From Paramecium pentaurelia (taxonomy: Eukaryota > Ciliophora > Oligohymenophorea > Peniculida > Parameciidae): a stretch of 64,000 nucleotides of DNA. Under the pieces are notes generated by a model. It did not search any database. It was not told the DNA's origin and saw only the letters and a list, made by a program, of their open reading frames with translations. The stretch is from assembly GCA_905183005.1 (NCBI GenBank), contig CAJJDO010000010.1, positions 297,865-361,864 on the forward strand, written 5' to 3'. This document shows, one piece after another, positions 37,101 to 50,264 of this stretch; position 1 is the first letter of the stretch, and the number at the start of each line of letters is the position of its first letter. A program made the translations under genes and the position numbers.

Positions 37101-39379
37101 ATTATAGCAAAATTCTAAAAATATTGAATTTAAAATAAATCAAGAAAATTAAAATATTTTGATTCAATTACGATTCAATTACGAAATGACTTTGAAACAG
37201 CAGCTTTGGCATTTTAAGAATAAAAAAAAAGAATGCAAGATGAAAATGATGCATTATAAATTTAAATTGATTAATTGTTACTTAAGAATTTAGAATAGAA
37301 ACAATAATCATAAGAATAATTAGAGAGAATACATGAATAACGCTAATAAGAATTGGCTTTACTAAAAAATCAAAGAATTGAATAAGATGACTTGATATAA
37401 TCATTATAAAAGTCTTAGATATAATTAAAAGAGAGAGAAAATTAATTAGGGTAATTGAATATCTCATTTTCAATAATTTAAGAGGAGCTATATTAAATGG
37501 AATAGAAATATGAAAATAAAATATTGTCATAAAAACAAAAGCATGAATCCTAAATTGATGACTTACATAAGTTAATTTAGGAATTGAAACAACAATTAAA
37601 TACTGTTGAAAGTGAAGGGAGAATGATGTAAAATAGTTTAAATGAAATGGAAATATTAGATTTTAAATGTAAAGAGCTAAAAACTGAAAATGAAGAGCTA
37701 AAGTTAAAAATTTAAGAATTGTTAAAGCAACCTGATTAATAGAAAATAGAGATTTATAATAATCAGATCAAAGAGAAGAGTGATTAAATAAATGAATTGA
37801 ATTAATTAATTTAAAAATAAAAATAAGAACATTTTGAAATTTAACAGAAGTTTATCCAAGAAAGAGATTAATTAAACAATATAATAGTAGAACTTAAAGG
37901 AGATATTTAAGATTAAAAGAAATTAATTATACAATAATAAGCATAAATATAATCAATTACTTTATAATATTAATCCAAATAAAACTAGGAGTCATCTAAT
38001 TTAATTAATTTTAATCCATATTTGTAAAATCATTCTTACTAATAAGCTTAAACAGGAGAAAAATAAAATACTATTACCTAAAAAGAATTTTAAATATTAG
38101 AGAAAAAATCAAAGGAATAATTAAATTAAATTTAGTAATTATAATATGAAATAGCTGCTTTGAAGTAGTAATAAGAAGAGAGAACAAAAGTGTAAAACTA
38201 AAATAATCAAGAAACTCTACTTCTATGGAAACCATTGTTGAGAAATGTGCAGCTCTTCAATAAATAATTGATGAATAAAGCATAATTAATTCAAAACTCA
38301 ATGTTGAGATTGGTCTTTTTAAATAGCAAAATGAACAATTGAAAGAAGATATAAGAGTATGTTATTAAGAACTGAAGGAATTAAGAATAATATCTTAAGA
38401 AAAATTCAGATTGGAAAGTGAACTTTAATAGGCACTTACTGTAGTAGCAGAACAAGATAATAAATCAAATATGTTAGATTTAAATAAATTATTAAACCAA
38501 GAATTATCAGAGAAAAATAAAAAATAATTTGAAGAATTAGAAAGTCTGGGGAAGTAATTAAAATAAATAGAGAAATAGAAATAAAAGGTAAATTTAATAA
38601 AAATTATTAGATTTAAGAAAAACTGAATGATACAATTGAAGAATTGGAAAAATTGAAAAATTTACATTATATTTCTTAATAAGAACAAGATCAGAAAAAT
38701 GCAAAATTAATTGGATTAGAAAGGTTACTTTAATCATAATTGTAAGATTTTTCAATTTTGGAATCTTAGTATAAAGATTCAATTAAGAATTGTTAGATTT
38801 TGAAGTAATAACTGGATGAGTTATATATAATTAGTAATAGAGAAATAGATGAGTTAAATAAGGATAGACAATAGAAAGAACAAAGAATAAAATAGATGTA
38901 GGAGGATATATAGAATTTAATCAAGGATGTGCATATTTAAAAGGATTTTTAAGCACGCTAAAAATAAGTTTCTAATGCTCCTTTAACAAAAAAAGATAAA
39001 ATAGTAGTAGAATCATTGGCAAATAGAGTATAAGAATTAGAAATGTTAAATAAAACAATGAAAGATTAATTTTCAGAAAAAATAATTAACTTGAAAAATG
39101 AATTAGAAGAAAGAGTTTCATACATATAACTTTTAGCATATCATCTTAGTAAAGCATATCCAAATTTAACTGAATCTGATTTGTATATATAAGAAATATC
39201 AAAATTAGGATAGAAAAAGAGGATATTAAAGTAATCCAATAACTAAAGAAGAGATAAAATATTTAAGAAATACTTGAAGTATTATTAGAATAAAATTATT
39301 ATAGAAAACTATGATAGAAAATTTATAGTTAAGGGAATAGATAAAGTTATTAGGAGCTGAGCTAAATAAGAAAAAATGA
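34164..39379 (+). CDS. Giant coiled-coil protein, frame broken three times
   Basis: About 1700 residues of almost continuous heptad-repeat coiled coil rich in Gln, Glu, Lys and Leu, with no other domain. Introns are at 38190-38209 (20 nt, ends AAG), 38588-38610, 39183-39208 and near 39274-39299. The C-terminus reads QLREQIKLLGAELNKKK. Three further frame changes have no usable intron: near the T-run 36094-36098 (one base seems missing), near the A-run 36310-36313 (one base seems missing), and at 37161-37182, where an 11-bp unit is repeated and removing one copy restores the frame. The three net changes cancel in length. Large coiled coils in ciliates are often basal-body or cortical proteins, but no specific role can be given. 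Boundaries of the broken parts are approximate. Confidence 0.7.
37161..37182. repeat. 11-bp tandem duplication in coding sequence
   Basis: GATTCAATTAC occurs twice in direct succession. One copy keeps the coiled-coil frame open (ILIQLRNDFETAAL); two shift it by 11 nt. Confidence 0.85.
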
Positions 39380-39425
39380 AAAAAAATTACTTGTTTATGT
39401 ATTTTTTAAAATAATTCACATTGAT

Positions 39426-40752
39426 TCATTTTTATTGTTGTTATTATTCCTTATTAGCTTTCCATGCAGCAATATCTATAATTCTTGGTTTTTCCCATAA
39501 AAATTCAGCTTCAGTTCTTCCAAAATGACCTCCTGAGGCAGTTTTAGCATAAATAGGTCTTCTTAATTTAAGTTCTCTAATAATAACTCCTGGTCTTAAA
39601 TCAAAACTTTCTTAAACAATTTCAGATAAATCATCATCATCATAACCTTCAGCATGTGTTCCATATGAATTAACAGAAATTGATAAAGGTTCACTGATAC
39701 CAATACCATAAGCAACTTAAATCATGACTCTTTTGCATAATTTAGATGCTACTAAAGATTTGGCAACCCATCTGGCAGCATAAGCAGCACTTCTATCAAC
39801 TTTTGTGGGATCCTTTCCTGAGAATGCACCACCACCATGGCCACCCCATCCACCATAAGTATCAACAATGATTTTACGACCAGTCAATCCTGCATCACCA
39901 TATGGTCCACCAACTGTAAATGCTTTGGATGGATTCAAATGATATTAAGTATGTTAATCAACATATTATTAAGGTAAAACATGCCTTTTGAAATAGAATT
40001 AACTTGTACTTGAGAACATGTTAATGTAATTCAGCTTATATTTCACTATGTGTGATTTTTTCATCGTGTTATTATGAGATTAATACATTATGAATTCTAA
40101 CAGGGAAGAATGTTGCACCATCTCTTTTATATTCAACAGTAACTTAAACTTTAGCATCAGGTCTCATCCAAGGACAGATTTCTTTTTCTCTGCATTCTTG
40201 AAGTCTTGCAATAAGTTTATTGCAGAGATGATGAGTCAATGGCATCAATTCTGGAGTTTCATCTGATGCATATCCAATCATTAATCCTTAGTCTCCAGCT
40301 CCAATTTCATCTTCATGCTTAGCACCTACAACAGCTTGATTAATCTCTCTAGATTATTAGTCTAATGAGACTATTATGGATGCATTCTTATAGTCTAATC
40401 CTTTACCTAAAATTAATGAATAATTAATTGGATTACTTATATTATCATAACCAACATTCTTGATTGCTTCTCTAACGATTGTTTCGTAAGGTACTTAAGC
40501 ATTTGTAGTGATTTCACCGAATACCATAACAAGAGAATTTTTGCATGCTGATTCACATGCTACTTTAGAATTTGGATCTTATTCCAAACAGGCGTCAAGA
40601 ATACTGTCACTTATGAAATCACATAGTTTATCAGGATGACCAGCACTAACACTTTCAGATGTAAATAAGAAGTGTCCTTTTGGTAATTGGAACTTTGTTT
40701 TATGAGTTGAGAGCAAATGATGCTATTCATCTAATCTATAATGAGTGGCCAT
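39426..40752 (-). CDS. MAT: S-adenosylmethionine synthetase
   Basis: 433 residues with one 25-nt intron at 39985-40009 (ends AAG). Makes S-adenosylmethionine from methionine and ATP in the cytosol. Signature motifs: SVSAGHPDKLCD near residue 36 (ATP-binding His), GAGDQGLMIGYA, GPYGDAGLTGRKIIVDTYGG, and the P-loop-like GGGAFSGKDPTKVDRSAAY. Slightly longer than the usual 390-400 residues because of short N- and C-terminal extensions; the tail is Gln-rich. The intron is needed, since the unspliced frame hits TGA. The codon use is more GC-rich than neighbours, as for a highly expressed gene. Confidence 0.97.
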
Positions 40753-40815
40753 TTGTAGCTACAGAATTAAAAATTAATTTTATTTACATTATATAAATAT
40801 ATGTGTATATTTAAA

Positions 40816-41249
40816 TCACAACTTATAAATCTTACCACGTTCATCAAGAATAGTTTTCAATTCATTTAATTTACGTTGTGATTCTATTTCAAATTGTATA
40901 GTCTTTTTTTGATATTCTCCTTATTATTCTTATGGAATCACGTATTGTTTTGATGGATCAGAATTATTATAAATAGGCAATGCATAAAACACCTTATTCT
41001 CTATTTTTCTCTTTTTTTTTTCCTCAAAATAATTATCCAACTCTAATGAATTTTTGGTTCATTCATACCTAATTCACATTGCTTAAAACAAGTCTCCACT
41101 ATTTTGGAATTTATGTCTTTTACACAGTTGTATTAGCATTAATGAAATTAGGCGAATGCACGAATCTTTAATTTCTTGCTCATTATTTTATAATCATGAA
41201 CACATTTAAGAATTTTGAGATCTTAAGTATCGACATTCTAACCAAACAT
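40816..41249 (-). CDS. Small twin-CX3C protein
   Basis: 135 residues with one 26-nt intron at 41043-41068. The segment CQYNC, 11 residues, then CFKQC is a twin CX3C pair, the arrangement of small TIM chaperones of the mitochondrial intermembrane space, which are oxidised into helical hairpins. The C-terminal 70 residues are an extension ending in a helical charged segment (QFEIESQRKLNELKTILDE) that small TIMs lack. I would call it TIM-like by cysteine pattern only. It lies 63 bp upstream of the S-adenosylmethionine synthetase gene start on the same strand. Confidence 0.6.
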
Positions 41250-41363
41250 TAATTTTATTATATACAATTAAATTTATACAATATTTATTCTCTATTCTTG
41301 ATAATATTATCAAGTTCATAAACATTTAATATCAGATTCATTAATTTAACAAAAAAAATACAA

Positions 41364-43875
41364 TCAAATTTATTATTATTTACATTCAGTCTCAATTATA
41401 AAAAATAGTTGTTCATAAGTAATCTTTGGTAAATATGATATAAATTCTTTTGACAAAAATGTTAATTTAGTTAATTCAGTCTAAATATTAATTTCATTGT
41501 CTGGTTTACTTATCTTTCTTCTAAATTATTCAATCAAATATTAATTTTTAGCATCAATAGTTTTATTATCATGAAGTGACAATTGTAAGAGTTTCTAAAA
41601 TATATTCCAAACTTATAATCCTGGTTCTTATTATTCTTTTTTTATTTCATACTATTAATCATTGATTTTAGATTATAAATCTTGTAATTCACTTTTCAAA
41701 TCATCTTTCTCTTATTTTATATTATCCATTAAAATAATCATCTTTAAACTTATCATTTCTAACAATTCATTAACTGATGGCCTTTTATCTTCATCCTTCT
41801 AAAGACATAACTAAACTATATTTATTAATTCATTGCTATAAATCCCTTAATTTATTTATTCATATTCTAATTAAACAATCTTTTTTGCAAGCATCAAAGG
41901 ATTTGCAGATTAAAATGCAGGCTTTTATTAAAGCATTTCATATAATATACATCCTAAAGCCCAAACATCTGCTTTCTCAGAATACGCCTTATTCTCTACT
42001 ATTTATGGACAAGTATATATTAATGTTCCAACAAATGAATTATTTATGATATCTTCTTAAAAATGTTTAGCCAATCCAAAATCACAGATTTTAATTGAAT
42101 ATGATGAATCTACCATTATATTTGCAGGATTTAAATCTCTATGAACAATGTTCTTATCAATATGTAAATATCTTAGTACTGATAGTAGATCTATCAATAT
42201 TTTCCATACATTTTCTTCTTCTATTTATTAATTTTTCTCATTCATTAATTTTATCAATTCTTATACATTCATTCCTTTAATATATTCTATAACTAAACAT
42301 AATGAATGTTCATGAATGAAGCATTCATATAATTTAACAATATTAGGATGATTCAATTCAGAATGTATTTATACCTCTCTATATTATAAAGTTTCAACAT
42401 CATTAATTTATTTTATTGCATAAAAATTACCTCCTAATCTACATAAATAAACTGATCCAAATGCACCTTTTCCTATTTATTCCAATATTTCATAATTTCC
42501 AATTTTCTTTATTGTATTTTGTATATAAAAATTTTCTGCAGATTATTGCAATGTTTCTTACATGCATAATAAATCTTCAGGTTCTATTTAATTGAAATCA
42601 TCAACTAAATTTTTATATGCATTTAAAGTTTTATTAAAATTCTCAATGTCAATAAATTATTATAATAATCTAGGAATAAATAATTATTTAAAAATGTGTC
42701 TATGTCTATTTAGAGAAGCTAAATATCTCAATAATCTAAATGTATAAATTTGCAATTCTTAAATAGCCTTTGGATAATCCTTTTTATTAATATCAATAAA
42801 CTTTAATTACTTAATTCTATGAGGATGACACATAAATATGAGATTAATTATTTTTTCTAATATTTATATTATATCTATACATAATCCTTTCTATGCTATT
42901 TTGGTTGATAATTCATCATCAAAACTTAATTAACCAAAAATATTTATAACTGTGGTGACAATCATGTACTCTTAATGATCTAAATTTTATAGCAAAATTT
43001 CTATAATTCCATATAACTTATAAAATTTTATGTAATTTTTACTTTAAGATCGGTATAATTCTTGCTATCAGAAGATATTCTCATTAATAAATTTAATAGA
43101 GGTATCTTTACTTCTAATTTATCATTGTCTTTCTTTTCTATTTCCTAAATTACAGTTGCCATTCCTGTTAATTTACGAAAGTTTTCACTAAATTGATAAC
43201 AATCTAATAATTTTGTAATTAAATTTGCTGTCTAAATTTTTAATTCTTAATCATTATTTTCAAGTAAGACAAGCATTTTCCCAACATAATAAAGAGATGA
43301 AATTTCAGATTATATTAATTATCCATCTATTTCCATTGCTAATTTAATATAATCTAATAAACTTAATTTCAAATCCTTTGAAGAAGATGTCATTAAATCT
43401 AAGAGTGAATGTATTTATTTAGAATTAAAGGTTTTTAACAACTAAAATAATTTAATAAAAATAAACACATACCTTATTATTGAAATAAATCAATCGTTTT
43501 TAAATGCTCAAATTTTCTATTTACATCATTGTAAAAGATTAAGAGGTTTATTTTTAAATAATTTACATTAAATCAATCAATGTGATAAATTCTTGAGATT
43601 GAACATTAAATGAAACATCTTACGATCTTGTTAGTAATCTAAGAATTTAGAACAGTTTGAATTTAAATTCTTTATTCTCTTACTCAACTATAATACTCTT
43701 TAATGAATTCAAGATGCCAATAAATAATTTGAGATATTCTTTTGGAAATGATTTCTATTTTTCATTCTCCTATAAAAATTTATTTACAGAAGTGAAGCAA
43801 TCTTATCATAATTTAATTATAAATAATACTTTGATAATCCTATTTATTTAGTTGATCAATGATAGTGTTCATCAT
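41364..43875 (-). CDS. NEK10-like protein kinase with ARM-type N-terminus
   Basis: 808 residues with introns at 43017-43042 (26 nt, ends AAG), 43442-43472 (31 nt) and 43802-43829 (28 nt, ends AAG). The first 450 residues are helical repeats resembling armadillo units. The kinase domain starts near GNYEILEQIGKGAFGSVYLC and continues FYAIKQI, IVHRDLNPANIMV, ICDFGLAKH, ADVWALGCILYEM. A coiled coil follows. ARM repeats ahead of a NIMA-type kinase with an altered HRDLxPxN loop (Asn here in place of Lys) match NEK10, a kinase linked to cilia in animals. The Lys of HRDLK is replaced by Asn, so activity may be reduced. Tandem ATGs at the start; I chose the outer one. Confidence 0.8.
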
Positions 43876-43980
43876 TTTTAAATTATTAAATGTTATATAA
43901 AAATTAAATTAACGATGTTATTAAAAGAAAGAGGTTATTATTGGAGTAATTAGTTATTTTAATATTGATAATGATAGGAT

Positions 43981-44734
43981 ATGAAAAATTACTCTTGTGG
44001 GATTATTCATTTTTAATAATAAGATATGGAATATAAATACTTTAATTGAAATACTATATATTATTATACACAAACATAAGAATTAGACCTTATTAAAAAA
44101 TTAAATCATCCTCTCTTTCTAATATATTTAAAGAATTTAGTTGATATTGCTGAAAAATAAACTCAAGAATTGAATTATTAAACTAGTACACGTATGAATT
44201 AAAAAGAAAATAGAAAGATTGTAGTTTTATATGATTCTAAGTATATTGAAATTAAAAAAATTGATAATTAAATGGAATTGGAATATTCTATAATAAATCT
44301 GAAAATCAGTATTCTAAGAGTAGATTTAAATAATAATGTGATTATTGAAAATATTAATTAGTCAAAGGATCCAATTTAACAAAGAAATTAATAGCATCAA
44401 ATTGATATGGCAGAATTGATATGCAAAATTCAAATGAAACCAATTAATTTAAACAATTATTATTCAACTCAAAATTTCAGTAGTAAACTAACAAAATCAA
44501 TAAGTTCTATGAGAACAACGATTTTTTTAAGAAGTAAGATATTTACTCATAGATAAAATACTGTCCTAAGATGAAATATAAGTGAGGGTCAATACAAAGT
44601 AATTTTAGATAGGATAATCTCAGCATAATCAAACCCAAAAGAAACAAAAATATAAGTACTTTTATCAAAAGAGTACAAATTTTGATGAATAAGGCATTCA
44701 ATACTTAAATTAACAACAATTTGATGAAGATTGA
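43981..44734 (+). CDS. Hypothetical protein with in-frame TGA
   Basis: The frame from ATG at 43981 to TGA at 44732-44734, with a 19-nt intron at 44534-44552, is open for 244 codons except for a TGA at 44047-44049 (codon 23). The sequence on both sides looks coding (FQQQDMEYKYF before; TQTQELDLIKKLNHPLFLIYL after), and no GT lies between them to allow an intron. The remainder is Gln/Asn-rich without a recognised domain. It may be a pseudogene, carry a sequencing error, or start downstream at the ATG near 44195. An upstream ATG at 43915 could not be joined. Confidence 0.45.
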
Positions 44735-44803
44735 AATAAATTTAAGTTATTTCACAATATATTGTTTGTTTATTTTTATATTTATATAAATATCTTAAAC
44801 ATA

Positions 44804-47581
44804 ATGTCAGGTTTATAAAAATAGATTTCAGGCAGTGATTCAAAGACTTTAATGTCTAGGAAATCATTTTGTGGGTCTAATTCAAATATGAATTAACTCT
44901 TTAGACCTGAATTCGGGTCTACACAAAGTTTAGCTAATCATGAAAGATTGTGGCACTTGATGTAAAATTATTTGCCTTCTGATAAAAAAAGGTATATGAT
45001 CCAATTTAAAATTAAGTATTTAGGAGTAGATTGTTAATCATGTTGAATTTTCACTTGCTAGAACAAGATTTGATTTTCATTAGGTACATTGTTATTAGGC
45101 TGTATCTCATTCAATAAGAGATAGATTGATTGAAAGTTTTAATGATACTTAATTGTATTTTCATGAATAGGATTGCAAAAGAGTATACTATTTATCAATT
45201 GAATTTCTAATTGGAAGATGTCTTTAAAATGCTGTTGGAAATCTTGGATTACAAGATGCTTATACAGATGCAGTATAAGAATTGGGTTATAAATTGGAAG
45301 ACCTCTACGATGAAGAAGTAGATCCAGCCTTAGGGAATGGTGGATTAGGGTAAAGAATACATTAATTTTTAGTCGTTTAGCAGCTTGTTTTTTAGATTCT
45401 CTTGCAACATTGAATTATCCAGCTTTTGGTTATGGTATTAGATATAGTTATGGAATATTCAAATAATTAATTTAGAATGGTTAATAAGTAGAAGCACCAG
45501 ATTATTGGTTAGAGAAAGGTAATCCTTGGGAAATTGAAAGATTGGATGTATAATATCCAGTTAAATTTTATGGAAAAGTAGTTAAGAGACATGAAAATGG
45601 TTAGGAAAAGTCTTTATGGGAAGCTGGAGTATATTAATTTATGTGATATAATAGGAAACTATAGTAGCTAGAGCTTATGATACTCCAATTCCAGGATATA
45701 TGACATTCAATACAATAGCTTTAAGATTGTGGAGATCCGTACCAGCTAATGAATTTGATTTTACTAGTTTTAATGAAGGAGACTATTTCAAATCATTGGA
45801 AGCTAGAGAAAAAGCAGAATACATAACGTCAGTTCTTTATCCAAATGATAATTCTTATGCTGGAAAGGAACTAAGATTAAAATAAGAATATTTACTAGTT
45901 AGTGCTACTCTTTAAGATATTATTAGAAGATTTAAGAAAGTAAGAAGAGATTGGTCTACATTACCAGAAAAGGTGGCCATTTAATTAAATGATACTCATC
46001 CTTCTTTAGCTATAGTAGAACTATTAAGAATTTTGATTGATCAAGAGGGTATGACTCATGCAAATGCTTGGGATATTATTTCTAAGACTTTTGGTTATAC
46101 AAATCATACAGTATTACCTGAAGCTTTAGAGAAATGGGGTGTTGATCTTTTAGGTAGTTTATTGCCAAGACATCTTGAGATTATCTACTATATTAATTTG
46201 ATTTTCTTGAATAAAGTAAGTGCTAAATTCCCTGGAGATTCACATAAATTATCAGCACTTTCACTTATTGAAGAAGGTCCAGTGAAGAAAATCAGAATGG
46301 CTAATTTATCAATCATAGGATCTCATATGGTTAATGGTGTTGCCAGAATTCATTCAGATTTATTGAAAACTGATTTATTCAAAGATCATTACGAAATGAG
46401 ACCAAAAAAATTTATTAATATTACTAATGGTGTAGCACCAAGAAGATGGCTTAGATCATGTAATCAACAATTAGCTAAATTATATGATGAATGGTTAGGC
46501 ACAGATGAATGGGTACTTAATATGGATATGTTAAAAACTCTTGAAGATAAATGTGAAGATTAATTAGCATTAATTTAGTTTATGAAAGTCAAAAGAAATA
46601 ATAAATTAAGACTTATAAAATGGGTTAGACAATATTGTAATGTAGAAGTTAATGCTGATACTTTATTTGATATACAAGTTAAGAGAATTCATGAATACAA
46701 AAGATAATTTATGAATATTCTTTATGTTATATACAGATATCTTTTATTAAAGGATACTCCAACAGAAGGAAGAAGAAAATTTGCACCAAGAACTGTTTTC
46801 TTTGGAGGAAAGGCAGCTCCTGGTTATTTGAATGCAAAAAGAATTATTAAATTAATTAACTCTGTTGCTGAAGTAATTAATCATGATCTAGATACTAATC
46901 ATTATTTGAAAGTAGTATTTTTACCAAATTATAATGTATCATCAGCAGAAATCATTATACCTGCATCTGATATTTCTTAACATATTTCAACTGCAGGAAC
47001 AGAAGCATCAGGAACATCGAATATGAAATTCGTAATGAATGGTGGAATCATTTTAGGAACTTGGGATGGTGCTAATGTTGAAATTGCAGAAGAAGTAGGA
47101 CTTGATAATATTTTCATTTTTGGTGCTAGAGTGGAGGAAGTTGGTAAATTAATTGACAACATGAAGAATTCTGATCCTTATCAATATATTCAAAAACCTT
47201 TATGGAATGTTATCTAAACTATAAGATCTGGTATATTTGGACACGATCATCATGGATTATTAGATTCAATTTCAAATAGAAATGATTTTTATTTAGTGGC
47301 ACATGATTTTTATCATTATGCTTAAGCTCAAATTAAAGTATTTAATATATAACTATAATTTAAGATCGATTAATTATATCAAGATAAGATTTCATGGGCA
47401 AAGAAAGCATTCTACAATTCTATTAGATCAGCTAAATTTAGTAGTGATAGAACTATTCATGAATATGCTGAAAAGATTTGGTATATATATATATATAACC
47501 TAAATTTTTAGGAATATAAAACCAATTGTTGTACCTTAACCTACATAAAATAAATAGGATAGATTTAAAATCTAGAAATGA
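44804..47581 (+). CDS. PYG: Glycogen phosphorylase
   Basis: 890 residues; introns 44993-45017 (25 nt, ends AAG), 45351-45373 (23 nt), 45631-45656 (26 nt) and 47482-47512 (31 nt). Cytosolic PLP enzyme releasing glucose-1-phosphate from glycogen. Motifs in order: QIVNHVEFSLARTRFDFH, YYLSIEFLIGRCLQNA, ALGNGGLGRLAACFLDS, QLNDTHPSLAIVELLRIL, TNHTVLPEALEKW, NGVAPRRWL, RTVFFGGKAAPGY, and GTEASGTSNMKF with the PLP lysine near residue 717. The N-terminal 55 residues are Ser-rich; phosphorylation there is possible but not shown. Every intron is confirmed by the family sequence across its junction. Confidence 0.97.
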
Positions 47582-47609
47582 ATAATTTTTATTAAAAACA
47601 TAAAATATT

Positions 47610-50228
47610 ATGATCAATGAATTCTTAAACATTACATATTAATGGTGTGGAGATCAACATAAGATTATTTAGGGATATGTTTTATGTGATGATCACATAT
47701 CTGAATGCAAAAAGTATACCTAATAATTCAATTGTCCTGCAACTTTCTCAGATGAAAATTTTAAAATAATGGCAGCAAAATTAGATAATTATAAATTAGT
47801 AATCATCTTTTCAAACAAATTTTTAATTGATCCATCAAAGTGTTCCTTTTTAATATCAACAAATAATAAAAATGTTCCATATTATCCAAAATAGATGAGT
47901 TATGGATTTGATCCATAAGAAAATTATAAAATCACTCTTATTAACAATTAAAACAAATATAATTTAAGAGAACAAATATTTATCAATACTTTTGAAAGAT
48001 AAGTTACTACTGGATCTATAATACCTATACTTACATGTCCAAAATAATTATTATCAAATATATGGGAATATTTTATTGAATAAGATTGTTATATTGATAC
48101 ACTTGAAGAATTATAAGAAGCTTTAATGATGTCATAAAGATAAGTTTAACTTGGAAATGCAATTATAGCTAATACACTTATTAATGGATGTGCACTATTT
48201 CAAAAATATATCTAAATTAAACCTAAATTTTCTAAAAAAGAAATAGAAAATGATATTATGAATTTAACATTCACAGATTTAGAAAATTCAATTTCTCAAT
48301 TTAAAGGAATGCCTATAATGATAAGTTAAAATGGTAGATTTGTTTAATAATTAATGATTTTGGTTAAAAATATGATCTCTTAATTTTTTAATTTTATTGA
48401 AGAAACAGTAGATCTATTATTAGAAAATGATTTTGATCCATAAGAATTAAGTTATGTATTAGAAGGATAAATTGAAAATTAAGTAGGTAAATTCACTATT
48501 CAAATGCATGAGTTTGCATTAGTTGAATAAGCTGATTTTATTATTCTCTTTGAAAAAATAAAAGAGACTATTTTTGATATTCATAAGGATATTGAATAAT
48601 TTATAGTTTCAACTTCAACATTTGTTAATGAGTAGATGCAAAAAGTTAATTAAATATTTTAAGATTATCCTGCTTTAGCTAATGTTAGAACATTTTAAGC
48701 AATTTAAACAGATGCTTCATAACACATAGTTAGAGAACTTCAGAATTATTTTTTAATCGAAAAATCAAATTTTTGGAGACCAGAATTTATTAATCATTTT
48801 GAATTTACTAAGAAAATTATTATATCCTATTTAGAATATAAAGAAGAAAAAATTAATAATCCAGCAAAAACAACAGATTTCTTTACTTCATTAATAAGAA
48901 TGGGTTTGGATCCTAAAATGCCAATATAAACAATGTAGATTATTGTTGATAAAAATGATAGAGATTTTGTTAAAGAAAAAGATGAATTGTTTATTGAAAA
49001 GATTAATATAATTACAAGAGGTAAGAGATCAGCATTTAAAATATATTTACATAGTAAAGAATAACTTGTATTATATATGATCAAACATTAAATAATAATA
49101 GTTTCATTTGATTATTTTAATTAAAGTTAATGGACTGAAATTGAAAAATTCTCAAATTTGAATATGAAATTATCATAAGGTGTTTAACATATTCTAGAAA
49201 CTAATATAGAATATGTAAAAAATATTAAATTATATGAATAAGATGTTTGTGGATATTAAATTGATTCAAATGGATAATCAAAATTGATAGTAAATTTTTC
49301 AATGAATATGGATGAATAATTGAAGATAATAAAAAAATAATTTTGTAAAAAATTAGATAAAGCATAAAAAGGAGGTACTGCTTAACCAACTGATCCAACA
49401 ATGCTTGCAGCAGGAGCTATTGGATCAGGGATTGGTATTTTTATAGTTGATTGTCTTGATGATAATATATCATGGTAAAAAAAATTATAGAGAGCAGGTT
49501 ATGGAACTGCAGAAACTACTGCATTTGCTGCACTTTCTATGAATTTACCATTTGTTGGTTTTTTAGTGGGATAAACATTTTTATTTTATTCTGTTCATAA
49601 AGTATTTTCAAATAAAGTCTTAAGTATGTAAAATAAATTAAAAAACATGGGTCATTTAGGAGTAAAAACTTCAATGGGGATTGGATCAGCTGTTGCTGGA
49701 TAGATATTAATACCTGTACCTGTATTAGGAGCATTAATTGGAAGTGTAGTTGGAGGAGTTGGTGTAGGATTATATCATAAATTCATTGTGCCTTCTACTA
49801 GAAATTCATTATTAGGTATAATTAATAGACTAGAATAATTCATTTAACCAAATGGATAATTGAAATATGAAAAATCAGTTATCAAAATGATGAAAATAAA
49901 TCCTACTCATTTTTTTGAGAATCAACCATAAACACTTGATTGTTCTGATTGGCTTACTCTAGTTTCTATTAATTTAGTTAATGAAGTAGCTTATTTGTAT
50001 GAAATGTAATGGGAAGAATAAAGAAAAAAACTATTTGAAAAAGAGGATAATGCCCATAAAATAGAATAAATCATAAACTTAGAAAATGAGGAAGATAAAT
50101 TAGTTGAAAAACTTTGTAAATGGGAAATTTGTAGACATTATATATATAAAGAAAATATTTCAACTTTTAAATATGCTAAATAAGTTGGCATATTTGTAGC
50201 AGGCATGATTTCCAACTTTAAAATCTGA
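47610..50228 (+). CDS. Uncharacterised protein with glycine-rich membrane segments
   Basis: 872 residues in one exon. The first 560 residues are helical and soluble-looking, with cysteines near the N-terminus (CGDQ..CDDHISECKKY) but no domain I know. Around residues 590-730 come glycine-rich hydrophobic stretches: AAGAIGSGIGIFIVDC, then ETTAFAALSMNLPFVGFLVG, then IGSAVAGQILIPVPVLGALI followed by GSVVGGVGVGLY. The small-residue spacing resembles glycine-zipper membrane helices. The C-terminal 120 residues return to charged helix. Start is 28 bp after the phosphorylase stop. The segments suggest membrane insertion or a membrane-bound oligomer, as inference only. Confidence 0.7.
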
Positions 50229-50264
50229 TTATTTTGATAATAAAATTCATTAATTTAATAAAAA

